A DNA stretch of 64,000 bases from Dugong dugon (lineage: Eukaryota; Chordata; Mammalia; Sirenia; Dugongidae): assembly GCA_030035585.1 (NCBI GenBank), contig CM057475.1:81641834-81705833 (forward strand), read 5' to 3'. The notes beneath the pieces are model-generated. The model was not told where the DNA came from and searched no databases. It saw only the letters and a program-made list of their open reading frames with translations. This document shows positions 10,614 through 21,720 of this stretch, piece after piece (positions within the stretch are counted from its first letter, which is position 1; the number at the start of each line of letters is the position of its first letter). The position numbers and the translations under genes are program-made.

Positions 10614-11393
10614 CCATGGCCCAGCATTTAGGACAGACATGTCATCAGGAGGGACCAATCACTAGAAAAGGACATTATGGTTGGTAAAGTAGAAGGTCAG
10701 CAGAAACAATGGAAACACTGTCTTAGTCATCTAGTGCTGCTATAACAGAAGTACCACAAGTACTTGGCTTTAACAAACAGAAATTTATTCTCTCACCATC
10801 TGGGAAGCTAGAAGTCTAAATTCAGGGTGCCAGCTCCAGGGAAGGCTTTCTCTCTGTGTTGGCTCTGGAGGAAGATCCTTGTCGTCAATCTTTCCCTGGG
10901 TCTAGGAGCTTCTTGGTGCAGGGACTCCAAGTTCACAGGACACACTCAGCTCCGGGTGCTTCTTTCTTGTTAGTAGGAGGTCCCCCTCCTCTCTGCTCAT
11001 TCTCTTTTATATCTCAAAAGAGGTTGACTCAAGATACAGCCTAATTCTGTAGATTGAGTTCTGCCTAATTAACATAACTGCTTCTAATCCGGCCTCATTA
11101 ACATCATAGAGGTAGGATTTACAATATATAGGATAATCACATCAGATCACAAAATGGAGGACAACCAGACAATACTGGGAATCATGCCCTACCCAAGCTG
11201 ACACATATTTTTGGGGGACACAACTCAATCCATAACACCCTCCATAAGACAGATGGACACAGTAACCTCAACAATGGACCCAAACATGCCAGTGATTAAG
11301 AGGATGATGCAGGACCAAGCAACGTTTCTTTCCGCTGTGCTTGAGGTGGCCATGAGTCTCGGAGCTGACTGGATTGCGATTAACAGCAGCAAA
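10614..11393 (+). mobile_element. RTE/BovB-type LINE 3' end, split by an LTR
   Basis: The left piece (10614-10718) reads 'acatgtcatcaggagggacc' and 'gtaaagtagaaggtcagcag', matching the ORF2 C-terminal region seen intact at 31080-31200. The right piece (11238-11393) continues with 'agacagatggacacagtaac', 'gatgatgcaggaccaagcaa' and the 3' tail. The two halves join at the position equivalent to 'gaggaagaccctcaatgag' in the 31-kb copy. The block between them is a solo LTR. Confidence 0.8.
10719..11237 (-). mobile_element. Solo LTR, MaLR type, nested in an RTE
   Basis: This 519-bp element runs TGTCTTAG...CCATAACA, with TG and CA ends. In sense (minus strand) it starts 'tgttatggattgagttgtgt' and has a TATA-like 'gatataaaagaga' near 11000. 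The opposite end resembles MaLR text (gctgctataacagaagtacc, then 'aacagaaatttattctctca'). No gag or pol sequence adjoins it. A clean 5-bp TSD is not visible (aacac on the left, ccctc on the right). Confidence 0.7.
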
Positions 11394-11931
11394 AATGCTG
11401 TCGGGCATCAGAATGGGATGCTGGGTGAATGCTGGAGGAAGGCTAATTCAGGACACATGGCCAGAAACAGTGCAGCAGCCCAGGGGGCCTGGCAGAGAGT
11501 GAGAAAAGCCTCTCAGCCAAGCTGGGATGAGAGGGCAACGAGGCCAGGAGCAGGCATGTGAGATTACGCGGTCTGTCCCAGAAGGCTTCCAGGCCTGGGG
11601 AGACCCCAGTGGCTTTTTATCAGCACTCTGCAGGGCCTGGGGTGTGCATCTCAGGCCTGGCTCCCTAGGACAAACCACTTTGACTCTCGGAGACCTAAGG
11701 TGATAGAGGATGTCTCCCATCGAGAGACGTGTCCACCACACTAGGCAGAAGGCCCTGCTCCACCTTGTCCTACCCTGGGACCAAGACAGTGAAGATCCTC
11801 CACCTGGAATGTCGCAGGGCAGCAGGAGAGAAGAGGGCTGGAGAGCAGAGCTTGGAAGAGACCCACATTGTATCTGCTCACATATCATTGGCCAGAGCAG
11901 GTGATATGGGCACATTTACTGCTGTGGATTG
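11394..11931. other. No recognised gene or repeat
   Basis: GC-rich unique-looking sequence with overlapping chance frames, the longest 155 codons on the minus strand and without recognisable domains. Confidence 0.5.
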
Positions 11932-12300
11932 AATTGTGTCCTCAAAAAAAATATGTCCAAGTCCTAACCTGTGAACATGACCCTGTTTGGAAATAGAGTC
12001 TGTTAGATGATTTCAGTTATCATGAGTCATACTCGTGTAGGGCAGATCCTGATCCCATATGATGGGGTCCTATAAAAGAGGAGAAGAGACACAGACAGAC
12101 AGACGGAGGGAAGATAGCCATGTGAGGACAGAGTTAAACTGCAGCTGTAGGCCAAGGATCTCCTGGGGCCAACAGAGCTGGAAGAGACAAGAAAGGATCT
12201 CCCCCTATAGACTTCAGGAGAACACGGCCTCGCTGGCACCCTGACTCTCAACTGTTATCCTCCAGGACTGGGACGGAATATATTTCTGCTGCGTAAAGCC
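11932..12300 (+). mobile_element. MaLR-type LTR, 3'-truncated
   Basis: It starts near 'ggattgaattgtgtcctc', then 'atgaccctgtttggaaatag', 'gtcctataaaagaggagaag' (a TATA-like box) and 'gccatgtgaggacagagtt'. It fades at the 'gaatatatttctgctgcgta' polyadenylation region. Similar layouts are at 23405-23810 and 45316-45740. Confidence 0.65.
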
Positions 12301-13599
12301 ACCCCCTGTGGTCCACTAGGCTCTGAGCTCCCCCAGGGATGGGCCCGGCCTCTTCATTGCCTCCCCCCAGAGTCCGTGACTGAGCTTGACATGCATAGAC
12401 ATTCAGTCTTGTTTTACAGCCAAAACATGAAAGAAAATAGTGCATGGAGGACCTGGGTTTAATATCGGGAGTATCTGTTTTTCAACTGATTATGCATCTT
12501 CCTCACACATCTGGAAAGCCAATGTTTAAAAAAATCAAGGAGTTACTCAAACTCTTCTCATTGGAAAGTTGTGTCTTATAAATATGAACTGAAATAAAAT
12601 GAAATTAGAGTAAGTACCCACTCAGGATTTAGTCTTTGTCCAAGAACATAAACCACCATGACTTGAATGAAACACTCTTATCACTTACGAGGTGTGGTCC
12701 GCATTAGGAGGTAGACTATGCCCATGTAAATTGAATTACAGAACGTTTAATTAGGGCTGACATATAGCATGATGAAGGTATAATAGCTCCTAGAGCTAAC
12801 CGCTTAATGCCGCGGTGACATTTCTGAGAATAGTGTGTCGTTTGGGTCAGGACGCTCTTTCTGTTTTCCAATGTATTCATATGCTCAATTGTTCAGCAAA
12901 TAGCCACATTTTTTTCAATCATGTATATGTATGAGGTATTGTTCTGGGGGCCGGTAGGTGAGAAGAAAGACAAAAGATGAAAATCACACATCTCTATTTT
13001 TAAGGATACGATATGTGTCATCTATTATTAGCACAGTGGAATGTAAATTTGCAAACATTTGGATATTGCATAGTCTAGTCAAGAACAGTTTCTGTGTATC
13101 TTTTGGTAATATGCAGAAACCACCTTTTGTTTCAATCCTGGGTTGTATTTTTTCCTAAAACGTATAATTTGGTGAACATGATTTGATATTTTCCGATGGT
13201 TCTGATGGGTTTTGATTTGTCCAGAATGAGCTGCAATGCAGGTATTCTTTAAATAGACATTTATTGAGAACTTCACAATGAATTGACCTCTATGCTGCAA
13301 CTCATAATCCATAGGCAAAACACTAAGGGAGAAGAATATGACAAGAGATACAAAATGGAAGAATGCCCAGGGCTCTAGTCAGACAGTGTCCGATAATGTG
13401 AGTGCCTGTGGGAACATAAGTCAGGCTTTTCTTACATTTCAGACTCAGGCCATGGCCCACAAAGTCAACTTGGCTTTCTCTCTCACTCTGACACTTACCC
13501 ACTTGGTCCCCAAGAGCTGCCCAGTGACATCTTTTCACCCCATCTGGGGCCCAGACTCTTGCCCCTACCCTAAGAAAGAAACGAATAGCTTTCTGTCCA
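12301..13599. other. No recognised gene; AT-rich
   Basis: AT-rich unique-looking sequence. Short frames (79 codons or fewer in the AT-rich part) show no domain. Nothing else identified. Confidence 0.5.
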
Positions 13600-13860
13600 A
13601 ACTATTTCAACCATTTCCTGCCTGGTCTCTATCTACTACACTATCACAAGAGTTATCTTTTTAAAATGTAAATCTGCGTTCTTTGCTCTTCTACCTAAAC
13701 TCCAGCAATGATTCTCCACTGTCTACAAGAGACATCCAAACTCCTCAGCATGACATGAAAAATGCTTTATGATGTCCCCCAGGATTCTCTTCTGCTCCCA
13801 CCCTCAACCTTTTCCCTAGTCATTGTCCAGCCATACTGGACTACTTGTATGGCTGAGGGA
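13600..13860 (+). repeat. L2-like LINE fragment
   Basis: It carries the L2 3'-region order: a 'aaaatgtaaatctgcgttct' type start, 'ctccagcaatgattctccac', 'acatccaaactcctcagcat', then 'gtccagccatactggactac'. Diverged and without open frame. Confidence 0.5.
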
Positions 13861-13997
13861 GCCCATGCTGCTCCTCGGCCTCCCGTTGACTCCCAGGGAA
13901 GAAGCAGCAAAGCTCAGACCAAGCCTCACCAGCCAGGAAGTGCCCCTCCTCAGAGGTCTGGATTCCAGTCCAAAGGAATTGCCATCCATTTTGGGTG

Positions 13998-14487
13998 CAG
14001 CAAACAGTTAACGCTTGGCTGCTATCCAAAAGGTTGGAGGTTGTAGTCTACTCAGACATCTCAGAAGAAATTCCTGGTGATCTACTTCTGAAAGATCAGC
14101 TGTTAAGACAGGCCTATAAAACAAACAATAACACCCTTGAGGAGCATGCTTCTTAGTTCAACCAAGTATATGAGGCCAAATGGGGCAACATCTACCCAAA
14201 AGCAAAGATGAGAAGGCAGGAAGGGACAGGAGATCCAGAGGAATGGACGTGGAGAACCCAGGGTGTAAATGGAAAGAGGGACAATGCTGACGCGTTGCGG
14301 GGATTGCAACCAATGTCATAAAGCAGTTTGTGTATCAATTTTTGAATGAGAAACTAATTTGTGCTATGAACTTTCACCTAAAACACCACCACCACAAGAA
14401 AAATCAGCCATTGAAAGCCCGCCCCATGGAGCACAGTTCTACTCTGACACACATGGTGTTGCCATGAGTCAGTCAACTAGACAGCAG

Positions 14488-14488
<1 letters not shown>
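13998..14488 (+). mobile_element. AfroSINE-related SINE, split by an L1 tail
   Basis: The left half (about 13998-14106) has 'aacgcttggctgctatccaa' and 'gatctacttctgaaagatca'. The right half (14398-14488) resumes 'aaatcagccattgaaagccc' and ends 'gagtcagtcaactagacag'. The inserted 292 bp is an L1 3' end. The right end is followed at once by (TG)n. Confidence 0.8.
14107..14397 (+). mobile_element. L1 3' UTR fragment inserted in a SINE
   Basis: It reads in sense the same 3' UTR found reversed at 6636-6860: '...gcaaccaatgtcataaagca', 'tgaatgagaaactaatttgt' and 'gaactttcacctaaaac', then a short decayed A/C-rich tail. A 17-bp duplication flanks it, gaaagatcagctgttaa at 14090-14106 and gaaaaatcagccattga at 14398-14414 (13 of 17 identical). 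It is severely 5'-truncated and has no coding capacity. Confidence 0.8.

Positions 14489-14490
<2 letters not shown>

Positions 14491-14543
<53 letters not shown>
14491..14543. repeat. (TG)n microsatellite, about 26 units
   Basis: A pure TG run of 53 bases just after the SINE 3' end, a length likely to be variable between individuals. Confidence 0.97.
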
Positions 14544-14545
<2 letters not shown>

Positions 14546-15167
14546 AAGTTCTAATAGTTCTAACCTCAGTGGAAAGGTGTAGCTTCTCAACCAGTTTCTA
14601 GAACTGAGCCAGTTCACAGACCCAAGACCTTGACTGACTGGAAGCTGGGTATATTGAGGAAGGATCCTGAAACACTGCTGTCCATTGCCACTATCTCTTC
14701 CTCAGAGTCTTCTCTATGTGGACCTATGCTAATTTACAAGGGGGACTGTGTTCTGGAGAAAAGAAAATACCCAGTTCTTTTGGGGGTTACTAGATTCTGC
14801 CTACAAATTTATATCATTCCCAGGGCTCCAAAAAACCCTGTAATCTACCATCCAAAAGTGACTAAATGGTAGTCATATGATAAATAGAATTATGTGGCTA
14901 ACGGAAGTCATATGATAAGTAGAATTATGGCCCAATTTTGAATCATTGTGGGACTAGTAGGTTTGGCCATCTACCCTGAGGTTATTTCCCCAAGTTCCAG
15001 AATTCATAATTAGAATAGACATACTTGACAATAGTAGAATCCCCACACCAGCTCCCTAACTCATAAAGCGTGGGCTATTAAGGTGGAAAAATCCTGAAAA
15101 CTCCCTCAACTACTAGACTATTAAACTGAAAGCAATATAGCAACCTCAGAGAAATTGAAAGATACAT
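14544..15167. other. No recognised gene
   Basis: AT-rich unique-looking sequence; a local near-duplicate 'agtcatatgataaatagaat' / 'agtcatatgataagtagaat' occurs at about 14871-14928. No coding or repeat family identified. Confidence 0.5.
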
Positions 15168-15220
15168 ATACATGGGGTCACCATGAGCCAGAATGGACTC
15201 AACAGCAATTGGTTTAAATA
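15168..15220 (+). mobile_element. SINE 3' tail fragment
   Basis: 'atggggtcaccatgagccag' and 'gactcaacagcaattggttt' match the AfroSINE 3' end; the head and body are missing. Confidence 0.65.
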
Positions 15221-18130
15221 GTGGCCTGGCTCCTGTTTCTGACTTGACCCCAGCTGATATAGTATTTTATGCAGAGGTCTTGAAATTACTCTGGAGGACC
15301 CTGGCACAGAGGCCATCAGGCTTAATGATTTGGAAAACAATTTTCTGTGTAGCATGTCCCATGGCTCATGATGGCTGATGGCTGTTGACATAGGACAGCT
15401 TACATTAATAGAGCCTGGCTTGATACCAGTTCTTCACGTCTGCATCAACCACTCACTGTCACTTCTGCAATGAGTTCCAGTCTTCCATGTATGCCATTGA
15501 AGGATGCCAAGCCAACTTCCTGCACAAGAAATCTTGGCTATCAGGAAAGTTCTCCAGGAGACTCAAGCACACAGACTGGAATATTGTTCAAAGTGACTAG
15601 AGGACATATTGCCTTATTGAGAGAAGGCTTGAGAATTGCCTTTAGTTCCATCATGACCACAAAGCAGAATTACAGAAGGACAACTTCTTCGTTTTTGTTT
15701 CTGAGCTCAGCTACCATTTTCAAAACATGTTGGTATTTACATGACCCCATTCCATCATTCCCTCCTATGGTGATGGCGTTGCTTCCATGTTCAGCAACAG
15801 CAAAACAACAAGATGGACATTCCATGCTATTTTCAAAAGCAGAGGAAAAGCAGTCATTTTATGAAATTTATTCAGGGTACAACTCTCACCATGTAACAAA
15901 ATGAGAGACTTTCTATTAGGTCATAGGCCATGGAGACCCCAGAAATATGCTTAGCATCTACTGAAATGGACCCGTGTCTGATCATGTTCTGAAAAGAGAT
16001 GAGTGTCTTTGAGCAAGTAGTTGTCAGAACAAAAACACACAAGGTCTGGGGACAGGAATTGTTCACAGGGAACAAAGCCTTCACAAGTGCTTACAATCTT
16101 GCAAATTGCAGGAGAGAGAAAAGTTAGATAAGTTTGCAAGAGATGAACTTTAGAAATTCCCTTGTTATAGCAAGGAAAATGCTCCCTTTTGCCTCCTTCA
16201 GTTGGAGCTTGTGTTGAGTCTCAAGTCATGACTGGATTATTTGCACCAATTTAAACACTGCCTAAACTTTAACTCCCTGCAGGTGCATCTCTTTAGAAAT
16301 TATTATTTCCAGGTCTGCGAGCCTGACATGAGACCCAGCACACATGAGAGGTATGTCCTGTTTTCTTTGTCACTTTGGTGCCGCACTGGAATAATCCTTG
16401 CTCTGCCCTGGAGAAGAATAGCCCAACATATCTGGAGCAGGAGCCAGGGGACCGGCTTCGTGATGGACCCTGAATTAGTCAGTGGGAGGTTTCTGTCCTT
16501 TGAAAACAGGGCAGCAGGGTTTAACGTGCTGCCAATTTCCCTTAATAAACACCTATCTTCTGAAGATAAGCTTCTCTTTAAAGATGGATGACGTTTTGCC
16601 TTTATCTAAACAGTCTCTATTTATAAATCTCTTTTATTCATTTCAATAGGCTATACAGTGTGTCTCACGTGCAGGAATGCCAGAGAAAAGCATAAATTGG
16701 AAGGAAGATAGAGCTATCCACCGGGACACAATGTCTTGATCACGTGTTGTTGAGAACTTCGGGGGGACACAGAACAATTTAAAGAATGACTGACACCATT
16801 AATAAAATATACATTAGAAAGTTATGGAATGCGTACTTTTAAGTTAAGAAAAGTGCATCAGAGGGCCCTGGACTGAATTCTGATTTGCACTTCCAGATTT
16901 GTCAAGCCACAGGAGTCAGCATTTGTACTGACTGTACATTAGACACATAATTTGATTGCAGGAGCGTCAAAGAGCTTTGCTCTATATTCATTTATATCCT
17001 CCACCTTTGCTCAACCTCCGTTAGATGCCTAAGTACCTTTCCTATGCTGGTAATAAGGGTAGAGAGGTTTGTAGCTCATAATACTTATTGACTTATTCGT
17101 ATACATATATATATATATTTAACAAGCAAATTTTTGTGGTAGGGTTGTCTTTGCTTTTCTTTACTGTATTTGAAGCTATTGTCTTGGATACAGAGAATAC
17201 GGGAGTTGATAAATTGCATTTCACACCTAAAACAATCTAAATTTCTGGCAGAGTGGACATTTATATAATGTTCTATGCCACAAGCAAAAATTTTTTTTTT
17301 TCTAAAGGATTTGAAGACTCACTTTTTACCTGTAAAAGGAAATTTTGTTACATCTATTTTTTCTCAACTGATATGTTTAATTGTACGATTATTCAAGAGA
17401 CCTCAATGTCGTGTTACTCCATTAGACTTGGTGCCTTACTGCTTCTCTCCCAGCTGTTCTGTCTCCTGGGGTCAGCAGGCTACCTCTCCAGTCTGACCGA
17501 AGGACGCATGGTTCTCTGACTGAGTAGAGATGGGCAGGTGAAGCCACGGCACAGAAAGTCTCCAGGCTTTCATAATACCTAACTCTGCTTTTCCTTCCAC
17601 TTGGACCTTTGCCCAAGCAGCTCCACCTACGGCAGGATTCCATAAAGAACATGTGTTCAGCTGCTATTTGTATGTCATGAAGAGTTCTTAAATGCACCAT
17701 CCTTGCTCTCCCAGTGACCACAGTCTCCCTCACAAGCAGCCCCCACACCACATTATGAGCAGCCACCATGCCCAGTGCTGTGCTCCTACAATGACAGAGA
17801 AGGCACATGGGCCTCACATGTGCTCAATTGCTCTATGGTATCCACCTCTCTTGGAAGTCATGTGCATGGTCACGTGGTTCTGGCTTCATAGTGGGAGCCA
17901 GCTCTTCCTGCAGGTCCTATGGAAGTCTACATGGGCGGCGGTGGGGGGGCGGTGAGCACCTTCATTCCTGGGAGCAGGCAGCTGCACAGGGCAACAGCCG
18001 CAGTCATGACTCAGGGTGCAGACTGGGGAGACCAGCTGGGGAGCCTGTGAACAGAATAGATCCCCACACTGCCTCAGCTGGAAATGCTGTTGGCCTGACC
18101 ATCCCTCAGTGCACCTGCATCACCCCTCAA
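15221..18130. other. No recognised gene; long unique-looking stretch
   Basis: Nearly 3 kb with almost no young repeats. Open frames up to 151 codons occur but overlap others and lack domains. A short (TA)n lies near 17101-17120. The block 16240-16760 is rich in AT-rich motif-like words and would be the first place to test for a conserved non-coding element; the sequence alone does not show one. Confidence 0.45.
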
Positions 18131-19180
18131 TTCTTTCTTTTACTGCACCCTGTGGGCTTTATTGCATCTGGTGAGGCCCACACGTATAGTCGCCATTTAT
18201 GTTGGTGGAAAAAGGTATTTGCAATGAAGAAGTCATTGGTCTTGCAAAATTCTATCATTTGATCTCCGGCGTCGTTTCTATCACCAAGGTCATATTTTCC
18301 AACTACTGATCCTTCTTCTTTGTTTCCAACTTTCGCATTCCAATCACCAGTAATTATCAATGCATCTTGATTGCATGTTTGATCAATTTCAGACTGTAGA
18401 AGTTGGTAAAAATCTTCAATTGCTTCATCTTTGGCCTTAGTGGTTGGTGTGTAAATTTGAATAATAGTCTTATTAACTGGTCTTCCTTGTAGGCGTATGG
18501 ATATTATCCTATCACTGACAGCGTTCTACTTCAGGGTAGACCTTGAAATGTTCTTTTTGACCATGAATGCAACGTCATTCCCGGCATAGTAGACAGTACA
18601 ATTGTCCGATTCAAAATGGCCAATACCAATCCATTTCAGCTCACTCATGCCTAGGACATCGATGTTTATGCATTCCATTTCATTTTTGACCACTTCCAAT
18701 TTTCCTGGATTCATGCTTCATACATTCCATGTTCCAATTGTTAATGGATGTTTGCAGTTTTTCTTCTCATTTTGAGTCGTGCCACATCAGCAAATAAAGG
18801 TCCTGAAAGCTTGACTCCATCCACGTCATTAAGGTCGACTCTACTCTGAGAAGGCAACTCTTCCTCAGTTGTATCTGAGTGTCTTCCAACTTGAGAGGCT
18901 CATCTTCCAGCACTGTATCAGACAATGTTCCACTGCTATTCGTAAGGTTTTCACTGGCCAATTTTTTCAGAAGTAGATCGCCAGGTCCTTCTTCCTAGTC
19001 TGTCTTAGTCTGGAAGCTCAGCTGAAACCTGTCCACCATGAGTGACCCTGTTGGTATTTGAAATACTGGCAGCATAACGTCCAGTATCACAACATGCAAG
19101 CCACCACAGTACGACAAACTGACAATTGAGCGGTGGATTCATTGACACCACTACATAGTCCAGGTAAATGCATTTTATTT
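18131..19180 (-). mobile_element. RTE/BovB-type LINE, 5' region plus endonuclease only
   Basis: Read on the minus strand from 19180 down, this has the 5' region shared with the tRNA-Gly-headed SINE ('caggtttcagctgagcttcc', 'ggcgatctacttctg'), then a short open leader and the N-terminal endonuclease of ORF2. It stops near 18165 in the middle of that domain; no reverse transcriptase or 3' tail follows. LINE copies normally lose the 5' end, so a copy losing the 3' end is unusual. An AATAAA lies at 18158-18163 (minus strand), with an A-rich run just beyond (18131-18142). Confidence 0.75.
18166..18714 (-). pseudogene. RTE ORF2 apurinic-type endonuclease remnant
   Basis: Minus-strand frames read MNPGKLEVVKNEMECINIDV, then LGMSELKWIGIGHFESDN and YYAGNDVAFMVKK (about 18714-18560). 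After a break they continue IITGDWNAKVGNKEEG, IEFCKTNDFFIANTFF and HQHKWRLYVWASPDA (18360-18166). These are landmarks of the EEP-fold endonuclease of BovB/RTE elements: the ISELKW block, GDWNAKVG with catalytic D and N, and the FF-HK--LYTWTSPDG end. In an active element this domain nicks target DNA to prime reverse transcription. Stops and a frameshift between the blocks, and loss of the RT, make it inactive. Confidence 0.8.
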
Positions 19181-20604
19181 TTCTCCTAGATAGCTCCTTT
19201 ATAGTGATGCACTGTCTATGATGTCAATGGTAATGAGTAGTCATTAATTCCCTAGAGCCTCTAGTTCCTCCTCAGGGCTTGGCAAAAAATGCTTCAATTT
19301 ATATAAAATTTGGTGGGAGGGATAAACAGGCTGAAAATTTCACTTATCCAACTTGCAGACTTCATCTGTGGCAAACGTCTCTACTGACCTATTTATATTT
19401 TTCTGTGTTTCCTATAAGCAAATGGTAAGCAATTTCACAACCCCACACAGGTTGTAAGCAGCAAATATTTTGGCACAATGAGAGAAGCCATTCCAAGAAT
19501 TACAGAGCTCCAGCCAAATAATGCATGTCGTCATCCGCCCCGATGGCACCGAGCACATTTGCAAAGACATTTACAACAGCATTAGCTGGCAATCCAAGGG
19601 CATCTTCAGGCAGCTGCCACTGTAATGACCTGAAGATCCACGCTGAGTACAATAAGCGCCCTCCCATGTATTGTGAAGCCATTTTCCTTCATGTCAGCAC
19701 AAAGAATCAACATTACAACCATGTCATTTTGCCCGAACAAACCACATATTGAAAAGAAGTGCTGAGATGAACGTAAGAACAGCCAGGTGCCCCGGCAACA
19801 AATTTACCTTCTCACACGCTCGGGAGGTGAGGGGTGGAGGGACATCTGACTGTAGCTGGATGGCCCTTTATCTCCGAGGCAGGAGCTGGGACCAGGGAGG
19901 AGAAGACACCCGGCCGAGGTCCTGAAGCATCAGGAAGAGGGCTGGGACAAGAACCAATTTCCCAAATTGGATTTCCCCTCCTGGTCTTGACCCATGTCTT
20001 CCTGCACCTGGACCTGCCATCCTCCAAGAAGAACGCTGTCTGCGGTTGGTGCAGTGAGAGCCCCTGCTTGTTGGTTCACATCTGATTCATCACAGGGATT
20101 GGAATCACGCGTTGCACTCCCATCTCCATCCTGTGCTCTGCGGAGTGTTGCCATGCAGGGTGTGCTGGCCTGAGTGAGCGACCTGCATTTGGCCCGGATC
20201 TTCCAAGCATTCTAGTTAGCAACAGGGTGAGTGGAGGACACCCCAACCTACTCACTTGGGTATCCAGGGCAGGGGCCAGGAAATCTGCATGTTCGACAAA
20301 CACCACAGGTGACTTTGAAGTGATCAGTTTGGGAAACAGCAGGCTGGTGCCGTGTGTGTGAGCCGTGTTCTTTCTCACCCAACACCAAATTTAGATGTGT
20401 GCCTCTGATTACCAGTCTTGCTGTCTGAAGTCCACCAAATAACACTTGGTCTGAAAAGCTGTAGCTACAGAAACAGGCCCAAGACCGGACTCTGGTGCAA
20501 AGGTGTGGCTTCTTGGCCTTTGCTCACGAGCATTTCTCCTTTTGCTTCATTTTTGCTTCTATTTACTGATGCTGTTTGTTTCCTGTTTTAAAAACAATAG
20601 AACA
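19181..20604. other. No confident gene; contains a short coding-like patch
   Basis: Unique-looking sequence. At 19521-19752 two plus-strand frames in succession look coding-like: VIRPDGTEHICKDIYNSISW from the ATG at 19521, stopping near 19625, then DLKIHAEYNKRPPMYCEAIF in the next frame to 19752. I cannot assign these to a family. They could be a decayed pseudogene exon or chance. No other features were recognised. Confidence 0.3.
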
Positions 20605-20727
20605 AGGACCAACACCAGTAAGGGTTCAGTCAGGAGGCAGAAACCACACCAGTTATTTTAACAGAGATAATTTAATATAAAGAGATGTTAGCTGGGTATT
20701 GAAGAACCGAAAATGCAAAACGAGAAC
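20605..20727 (+). repeat. Possible old interspersed repeat
   Basis: Text such as 'ggttcagtcaggaggcagaa' and 'acagagataatttaatataa' has the feel of a common placental repeat, but I could not place the family. It abuts a SINE tail. Confidence 0.25.
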
Positions 20728-20770
20728 CCTAGGGTTGCTATGAGTCGGAATCAACTGGACAGGTGTGGTG
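20728..20770 (+). mobile_element. SINE 3' tail fragment
   Basis: 'agggttgctatgagtcggaa' and 'tcaactggacagg' match the AfroSINE end. It directly precedes a second SINE copy. Confidence 0.7.
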
Positions 20771-20771
20771 G

Positions 20772-20972
20772 GGGAGTCCCTGGGTGGTACAAACAATGTG
20801 CTTGGCTGCTAACCAAACAGTTAGTGGTTCAAGTCCACTGAGAGGTACCTCGAAAGAAAGGCCTGGCAATCTACTTCTGAAAAATCAGCCATTGAAAACC
20901 CTGTGGAGCGCAGCTCTTCTCTGATGCACAGTGGGGTCACCATGAGTCAGGGTCAACTCGACAACAGCTTTT
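20772..20972 (+). mobile_element. AfroSINE-related SINE (second subfamily)
   Basis: It begins 'ggagtccctgggtggtacaa', has a B-box-like 'ggttcaagtcc', the 'caatctacttctgaaaaatc' body and the end 'gagtcagggtcaactcgaca'. Near full length. Confidence 0.85.
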
Positions 20973-21089
20973 TTCTCCTGCATCTATACCTAATGGATAT
21001 GTTTTAATTTTAGTTTGTTTTTATCTTTAAGAACAAGGGTATGATGTTTAAAGCAATATTTGGAGTTTCTCTTTTTAATTTAAAATTAT

Positions 21090-21720
21090 TTCCCTAAGAT
21101 GCCTCAGCATTTCTTCCTACTGCTGCGGTTTTCACTTTGGTGGCTCTGTGTTCTTCCCCTGCACTTCTCTTCATTCCTCTGCTCTTCTGTGGAGGGTCCC
21201 TGGGGATGTGTCCATACTCAGTGACACCGTGATGACCAGCCTTGACCGCATCTCCAAGGAGCTGAGGATTTCTCAATTGCAGATACCAAGAAATGTTACT
21301 TCCTGGCCACAAAGTATGCATCTTACTTTCTAGGAGACAATCCCGAACTGTTTTCCAAAGTGGTTTCACTGATTCACACTTCCACCAGCAATGCACAAAC
21401 GAGCCAGTGAAGCCGCCCCTTTCCCTTGCCTGGTGTGGTCAGAGGCTTCGAGTGTCTGCGGTCCACCGGGCGCTGGGCGTGTTTCACTGAGGTATGGGTG
21501 GCTGTCCCCTGGCCCCTGACTATGTGGCCGTGTGCACTTCCTCTTCTGCTAAACATTTGTTTTGCCCATTTTCCTGTTGGGTTCTTTGTGTTTTCCTTCC
21601 TGACTTGTGGGGGCGCCTTATATGTTCTCCGTCCCAACCCTTTGTCAGCTTTGTGAGTAATTCCTCCCAGGGTGTAACTTGCCTTTTCATTCTCTTACTT
21701 CAGAAATTTAAAAACCAACT
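21090..21720 (-). mobile_element. Old L1 fragment (ORF2 C-terminus and 3' part)
   Basis: A minus-strand frame from 21396 reads MHCWWKCESVKPLWKTVRDC, the conserved CWW-CE-V-PLWKTV block of L1 ORF2p. The sequence at 21555-21720 ('ttgcccattttcctgttggg', 'gtaacttgccttttcattct') is the reversed L1 text that lies upstream of this block in the element. It is more diverged than the 6.6-kb L1. Confidence 0.7.

Noticed and set aside
10719..11237. Clean 5-bp TSD around the solo LTR
   Set aside because: The flanks aacac and ccctc do not match, so the nested insertion rests on the split RTE rather than on a TSD.
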